Origin: Candidatus Eremiobacterota bacterium
Lineage (GTDB): Bacteria > Vulcanimicrobiota > Vulcanimicrobiia > Vulcanimicrobiales > Vulcanimicrobiaceae
Reading direction: 5' to 3'
Assembly (NCBI GenBank): GCA_019240525.1
Contig: JAFAYE010000001.1
Coordinates: 1,275,300 to 1,339,299 of the forward strand
DNA length: 64,000 nucleotides
Under the pieces are notes generated by a model. That model saw only the letters and a list, made by a program, of their open reading frames with translations, was not told where the DNA came from and ran no database searches. The position numbers were made by a program, and so were the translations under genes. This document shows positions 61,334 to 64,000 of this stretch, one piece after another (the stretch's first letter is position 1; every line of letters begins with the position of its first letter).

Positions 61334-61884
61334 GCGGGCGTCGCGGTCGCGAGCTTTTCGAGCATCGCGCGGTTGAACTGAACGAGATCGTCGGAACCGC
61401 GCGTCGAGACCCAGTTCGAATCGGTGACGGTCGGTTGATCGCGGTAGAGGCCGCCGGCGTTTCGAATATCGTCGGCGATCGAATGAACGCCGGTGACCTG
61501 ACGACCGCGAACGATCTGCGCGGAAATGAGGACTTGCGGCCCATGCCCGATGGTGAACATCGGTTTTTTCAGCGTGTCGAATTCGCGCACCAAACGCTGC
61601 ACCTGCGCGTCGGTTCGAATCCGATCCGGTGACGTGCCCCCGGGAATGAGCAACGCGTCAAAATCTTCGGCAGTGCAGTCGCCAACGAGCTCGTCGGCGC
61701 GCAGGCTCTGACCGTCGTCGAGACCTCGTTTGCCACGAATGCGCTGACGCGCACGCTCGTCGACTCCGACAATTGTCACGACGGCACCGCCCTCTTCGAG
61801 CGCCCGCCGAGGTTCTGCCAGCTCGATCTCTTCGAATCCGTCACCGACCAGTGCGGCGACGCGCTTGCCTTCAACTCCTTGCAT
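61318..61884 (-). CDS. DJ-1/PfpI-family protein without the catalytic cysteine
   Basis: A protein of 188 residues with the PfpI fold: AALVGDGFEEIELAEPRRAL holds the conserved Glu, FDALLIPGGTSPDR the GG turn, and PMFTIGHGPQVLISA the nucleophile elbow, where the usual Cys (A-x-C-H-G-P) is Gly113. Active members are deglycases, glyoxalases or chaperones that depend on this Cys, so this protein probably lacks the standard activity. ATG 61884 was chosen because the fold begins there. It lies downstream of an SDR gene on the same strand. Confidence 0.82.
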   Translation of the reverse strand: MQGVEGKRVAALVGDGFEEIELAEPRRALEEGGAVVTIVGVDERARQRIRGKRGLDDGQSLRADELVGDCTAEDFDALLIPGGTSPDRIRTDAQVQRLVREFDTLKKPMFTIGHGPQVLISAQIVRGRQVTGVHSIADDIRNAGGLYRDQPTVTDSNWVSTRGSDDLVQFNRAMLEKLATATPAQIGS

Positions 61885-61948
61885 ATCGGCCCGGTGATTC
61901 GCGCCGCTCTCTAGTGGACCTTCGCTCGCAGCGCATGGCGCGGAAAAC

Positions 61949-62719
61949 CTAACCGAAGAGTCCGCGGACGAGTCCGCCGTCGACTGAGATTGTCTGGCCC
62001 GTAATGTAGCGCGCCGGTTCGCCGCACAAAAATGCAACAGCTGGCGCGAATTCGTCGGGCGTCGCGACGCGGCCGATCGGTACGTCGCGACCCGCATCGA
62101 GCAGCTTGCTCTCGTCGTTGCCGTAGAGCGAGCGCAGCCGGTCCGTTTCGATGCGGCCCGTCGCGATGCAGTTAACGGTAACGCCGTCGCCGGCTATTTC
62201 AACCGCAAGCGTTCGCAATGCCGCGACGAGCGCCGTCCGAAATGCGTTCGAGAGTACGAGCGCGTCGATGGGCTGCTTCACGGCCGTCGAGGTCAACGCC
62301 ACGATGCGTCCCCAGCGCCGCTCCCGCATCGGCGCAACGACGCGTTCGAGAACGAGCAGCATGCCGCGCAATAACAACCTATACGCGGCGTCCCAGTCGG
62401 CGCCAGTCATTTCGGTAAATCGGCCAGGCTTGGGACCGCCGCCGTTGAGAACGACGATCTCGGGATCGCCGAAGACGCGATGCACTTCGTCCAGCATCGC
62501 CGCGATGGAATCGGCATCTTGCAAATCGAGGGCAAATGCTCGCGCGTCGGGCGCACCGCAACGTTTGGACTCCGCAGCGACGCCTTCGAGTCGCTCGAGA
62601 TTGCGCGCGGCTAATGCCACGCGCACGCCTTCGCGGGCGAGCGCAATCGCGACGGCGGCGCCGAGCCCGGCGCTTGCGCCGGCGACGAGCGCCGTTCGTC
62701 CGCGGATACCGAAGTCCAC
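61949..62719 (-). CDS. Short-chain dehydrogenase/reductase-family protein with atypical active site
   Basis: A protein of 256 residues. [21 protein letters not shown] is the TGxxxGxG cofactor motif with Ala for Thr, [10 protein letters not shown] takes the NNAG position, and [20 protein letters not shown] corresponds to the catalytic Ser block. The canonical Tyr-x-x-x-Lys is replaced by L-S-N-A-F-R, a pattern I recall from a subgroup annotated as 3-oxoacyl-ACP reductases. The C-terminal [12 protein letters not shown] is typical. GTG 62719 starts the conserved fold; AGGAG is close upstream on this strand only weakly. Confidence 0.82.
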   Translation of the reverse strand: MDFGIRGRTALVAGASAGLGAAVAIALAREGVRVALAARNLERLEGVAAESKRCGAPDARAFALDLQDADSIAAMLDEVHRVFGDPEIVVLNGGGPKPGRFTEMTGADWDAAYRLLLRGMLLVLERVVAPMRERRWGRIVALTSTAVKQPIDALVLSNAFRTALVAALRTLAVEIAGDGVTVNCIATGRIETDRLRSLYGNDESKLLDAGRDVPIGRVATPDEFAPAVAFLCGEPARYITGQTISVDGGLVRGLFG

Positions 62720-62753
62720 GCAGGAGCGCTTTGTTTGCCGATTCGGGCGCACC

Positions 62754-62782
62754 TTGCGCCGGCGGCCCCGCTTTGGTATTCT
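62754..62782 (+). promoter_or_regulatory. Candidate promoter of rpsO
   Basis: TTGCGC (62754-62759) and TATTCT (62777-62782) are separated by 17 bp and lie about 70 bp before the rpsO start. The transcript would have a leader of about 60 nt; S15 genes in many bacteria are autoregulated through such leaders, but no specific fold is claimed here. Matches are partial, so confidence is modest. Confidence 0.35.
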
Positions 62783-62851
62783 ATGCCGGTCGCCGGGACG
62801 GTGAAGACCTCTGTACCCGTGCGAGACCATCCTGCTCAAGGAGATTCAAGC

Positions 62852-63121
62852 GTGCCCCTGACCAAAGAACAGAAGTCGGAGATCGCCGGCAAGTACGGAC
62901 GCGGATCGAACGATACCGGATCGGCGGAAGTCCAGATCGCCGTGCTGACCGCTTCCATCAATCAGCTCACCGAGCATCTCAAGGTCCATAAAAAGGATCA
63001 CCACAGCCGCCGGGGATTGTTGTTGCAAGTCGGCCAACGCCGGCGCTTGCTCAACTATCTGCACGCGAAGGATCTCGAGCGCTATCGCACCTTGATATCG
63101 CAGCTCGGCCTGCGCCGGTAA
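62852..63121 (+). CDS. rpsO: Ribosomal protein S15
   Basis: An 89-residue protein of the 30S subunit binding 16S rRNA at a three-way junction. [58 protein letters not shown] and the C-terminal [13 protein letters not shown] are the complete S15 pattern at normal length. GTG 62852 has AAGGAG 8 nt upstream. No pnp gene follows, unlike in many bacteria; the next gene is convergent. Confidence 0.96.
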   Translation: MPLTKEQKSEIAGKYGRGSNDTGSAEVQIAVLTASINQLTEHLKVHKKDHHSRRGLLLQVGQRRRLLNYLHAKDLERYRTLISQLGLRR

Positions 63122-63128
63122 AGGTCCC

Positions 63129-64000
63129 CTATCGTTTCTTGCGGCCGTGGGCGCGGCGCACCGCCGCCTCGATCGCGCCGACGCCCATGCCGTAAAACTC
63201 GATGAGCTCGCCGGGATCGCCGGATTGCCCAAACGTGTCGTCGACGCCGACGAACTCCATCGGCGTGGGTTGCCGCCGCACTAGGATCTCCGCAACGCGC
63301 GAGCCCATTCCGGCGTGCTGTTGATGTTCTTCGACGGTCACGATCGCGCCGCAGCGATGCGCCGCTTCGACGATGGCTGCTTCGTCCATCGGTTTGACGG
63401 TATGGTTGTTCACCACGCGGCACTCGATGCCGTCTTCGCGAGCGAGCCGGTCTGCGGCAACCAATGCGTTGTAGACGAGGATACCGCACGCGACGATTGC
63501 AACGTCGTCGCCCTCGCGAAACGTCTGCGCCTTGCCGATTTCAAACGGCGTTTCCTCGGTCGTGAACAGCGCCGACTTCTCGCGGCCGAAGCGTAGATAC
63601 GTGGGTCCGCACCTCGAGGAAACGGCAAGGGTCGCTTTTTTCGTCTGCGCCGCATCGCATGGCACAACGACGGTCATATGGGGAATGACGCGCATGATCG
63701 CGATGTCTTCGATCGCTTGATGCGTCGCGCCGTCGGGGCCGACCGAGACACCCGCGTGCGCGCCCGCGATCTTGACGTTCGTCTCGTTCAGCGCCATGAT
63801 CGTGCGCACTTGCTCCCACGACCGGCCGGGATTGAACATCGCGTAGCTGGCAATCCACGGCACCTTGCCGACCGATGCGAGACCACCCGCCATCGCGACG
63901 AGCATCTGCTCGGAGACACCGATCTCGATATATTGCTGCGGATGAGCCTTCTTGAAGCCCTCGAACCGTGTCGATTCTGAAAGGTCGGCGCAGATCCCCA
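63129..64000 (-). CDS. Transketolase, C-terminal half (split type; cut by window edge)
   Basis: The frame is open through the right edge, so the start is outside. ICADLSESTRFEGFKK, IEIGVSEQMLVAMAGGLA, AMFNPGRSWEQVR, AGVSVGPDGATHQAIEDIAI and TVEEHQQHAGMGS are typical of the pyrimidine-binding and C-terminal domains of transketolase; the ThDP-pyrophosphate domain is missing. Many bacteria and archaea encode the two halves in neighbouring genes, so the N-terminal half should lie just beyond 64000. It moves two-carbon ketol units in the pentose phosphate pathway. Convergent with rpsO. Confidence 0.9.
   Translation of the reverse strand, partial: GICADLSESTRFEGFKKAHPQQYIEIGVSEQMLVAMAGGLASVGKVPWIASYAMFNPGRSWEQVRTIMALNETNVKIAGAHAGVSVGPDGATHQAIEDIAIMRVIPHMTVVVPCDAAQTKKATLAVSSRCGPTYLRFGREKSALFTTEETPFEIGKAQTFREGDDVAIVACGILVYNALVAADRLAREDGIECRVVNNHTVKPMDEAAIVEAAHRCGAIVTVEEHQQHAGMGSRVAEILVRRQPTPMEFVGVDDTFGQSGDPGELIEFYGMGVGAIEAAVRRAHGRKKR

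Noticed and set aside
1-64000. tRNA, rRNA or CRISPR loci
   Set aside because: Spacers were read for T-loop/acceptor patterns, rRNA cores and regularly spaced repeats; none found by eye.

Overview
The window is a GC-rich, gene-dense bacterial chromosome segment. Genes are packed in short operons, very often joined by ATGA, GTGA or TAATG stop/start overlaps, and GTG starts are common. The gene set suggests a respiring, probably diderm, uncultivated bacterium: menaquinone synthesis, a Rieske/cytochrome b complex with a fused cytochrome c, Tat export, system II cytochrome c maturation, a TonB-like protein, lipoproteins, and an NAD-type formate dehydrogenase that appears to contain selenocysteine. 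I lean towards Candidatus Eremiobacterota or a related lineage on general style only. No rRNA, tRNA or CRISPR array was recognised.

Layout. 1-5.7 kb: end of an acyl-CoA ligase, comEA, leuS, a flavin monooxygenase and a glycine-rich lipoprotein. 5.7-15.2 kb: ATP-dependent DNA ligase with a sugar epimerase, comEC, a secreted S9 peptidase overlapping an OPT peptide transporter, and a non-coding stretch with a strong hairpin beside a 54-codon exported peptide gene. 15.2-25.1 kb: nadABC, DUF202, pepP, glutaredoxin, rsmI-metG-tatD and a phospholipase-D-like gene. 25.2-32.4 kb: one co-directional respiratory run, menG, polyprenyl synthase, tatA, tatC, resB, ccsA, Rieske protein, cytochrome b-c fusion. 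Tat would export the Rieske protein, ResB/CcsA would attach haem to the fused cytochrome c, and the two prenyl genes would supply the quinone. 34.2-43.4 kb: a nine-gene tetrapyrrole operon (precorrin-2 dehydrogenase/HemC fusion, hemB, MobA-like, hemL, rex, hemA, CobA/HemD fusion, DUF92, MT-A70), covering glutamyl-tRNA to uroporphyrinogen III and the siroheme branch.

43.4-52.2 kb: TonB-like protein, arginase, an AI-2E family permease, then an AT-richer block of about 4 kb enclosed by 54/53-bp near-identical direct repeats. The block holds a beta-propeller-like lipoprotein, a frameshifted beta-helix protein and a strong terminator. After it come a serine beta-lactamase-fold hydrolase and ilvE. 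52.3-57.6 kb: a formate dehydrogenase locus with two striking features. The catalytic subunit has an in-frame TGA with an fdhF-type SECIS hairpin, and its N-terminal iron-sulfur half is encoded separately, on the far side of the NuoE/NuoF-type gene, so the subunit is split and permuted. 57.6-64 kb: alpha/beta hydrolase, PolX/PHP polymerase, an ABC-like protein with no P-loop coupled to a membrane protein, a DJ-1/PfpI protein lacking its cysteine, an atypical SDR, rpsO and half of a split transketolase.

The observations most worth following are the split, permuted selenocysteine formate dehydrogenase, the repeat-bounded island, the non-AUG hemB start with the fusions in the haem operon, and several proteins that keep a fold while losing its catalytic residues.
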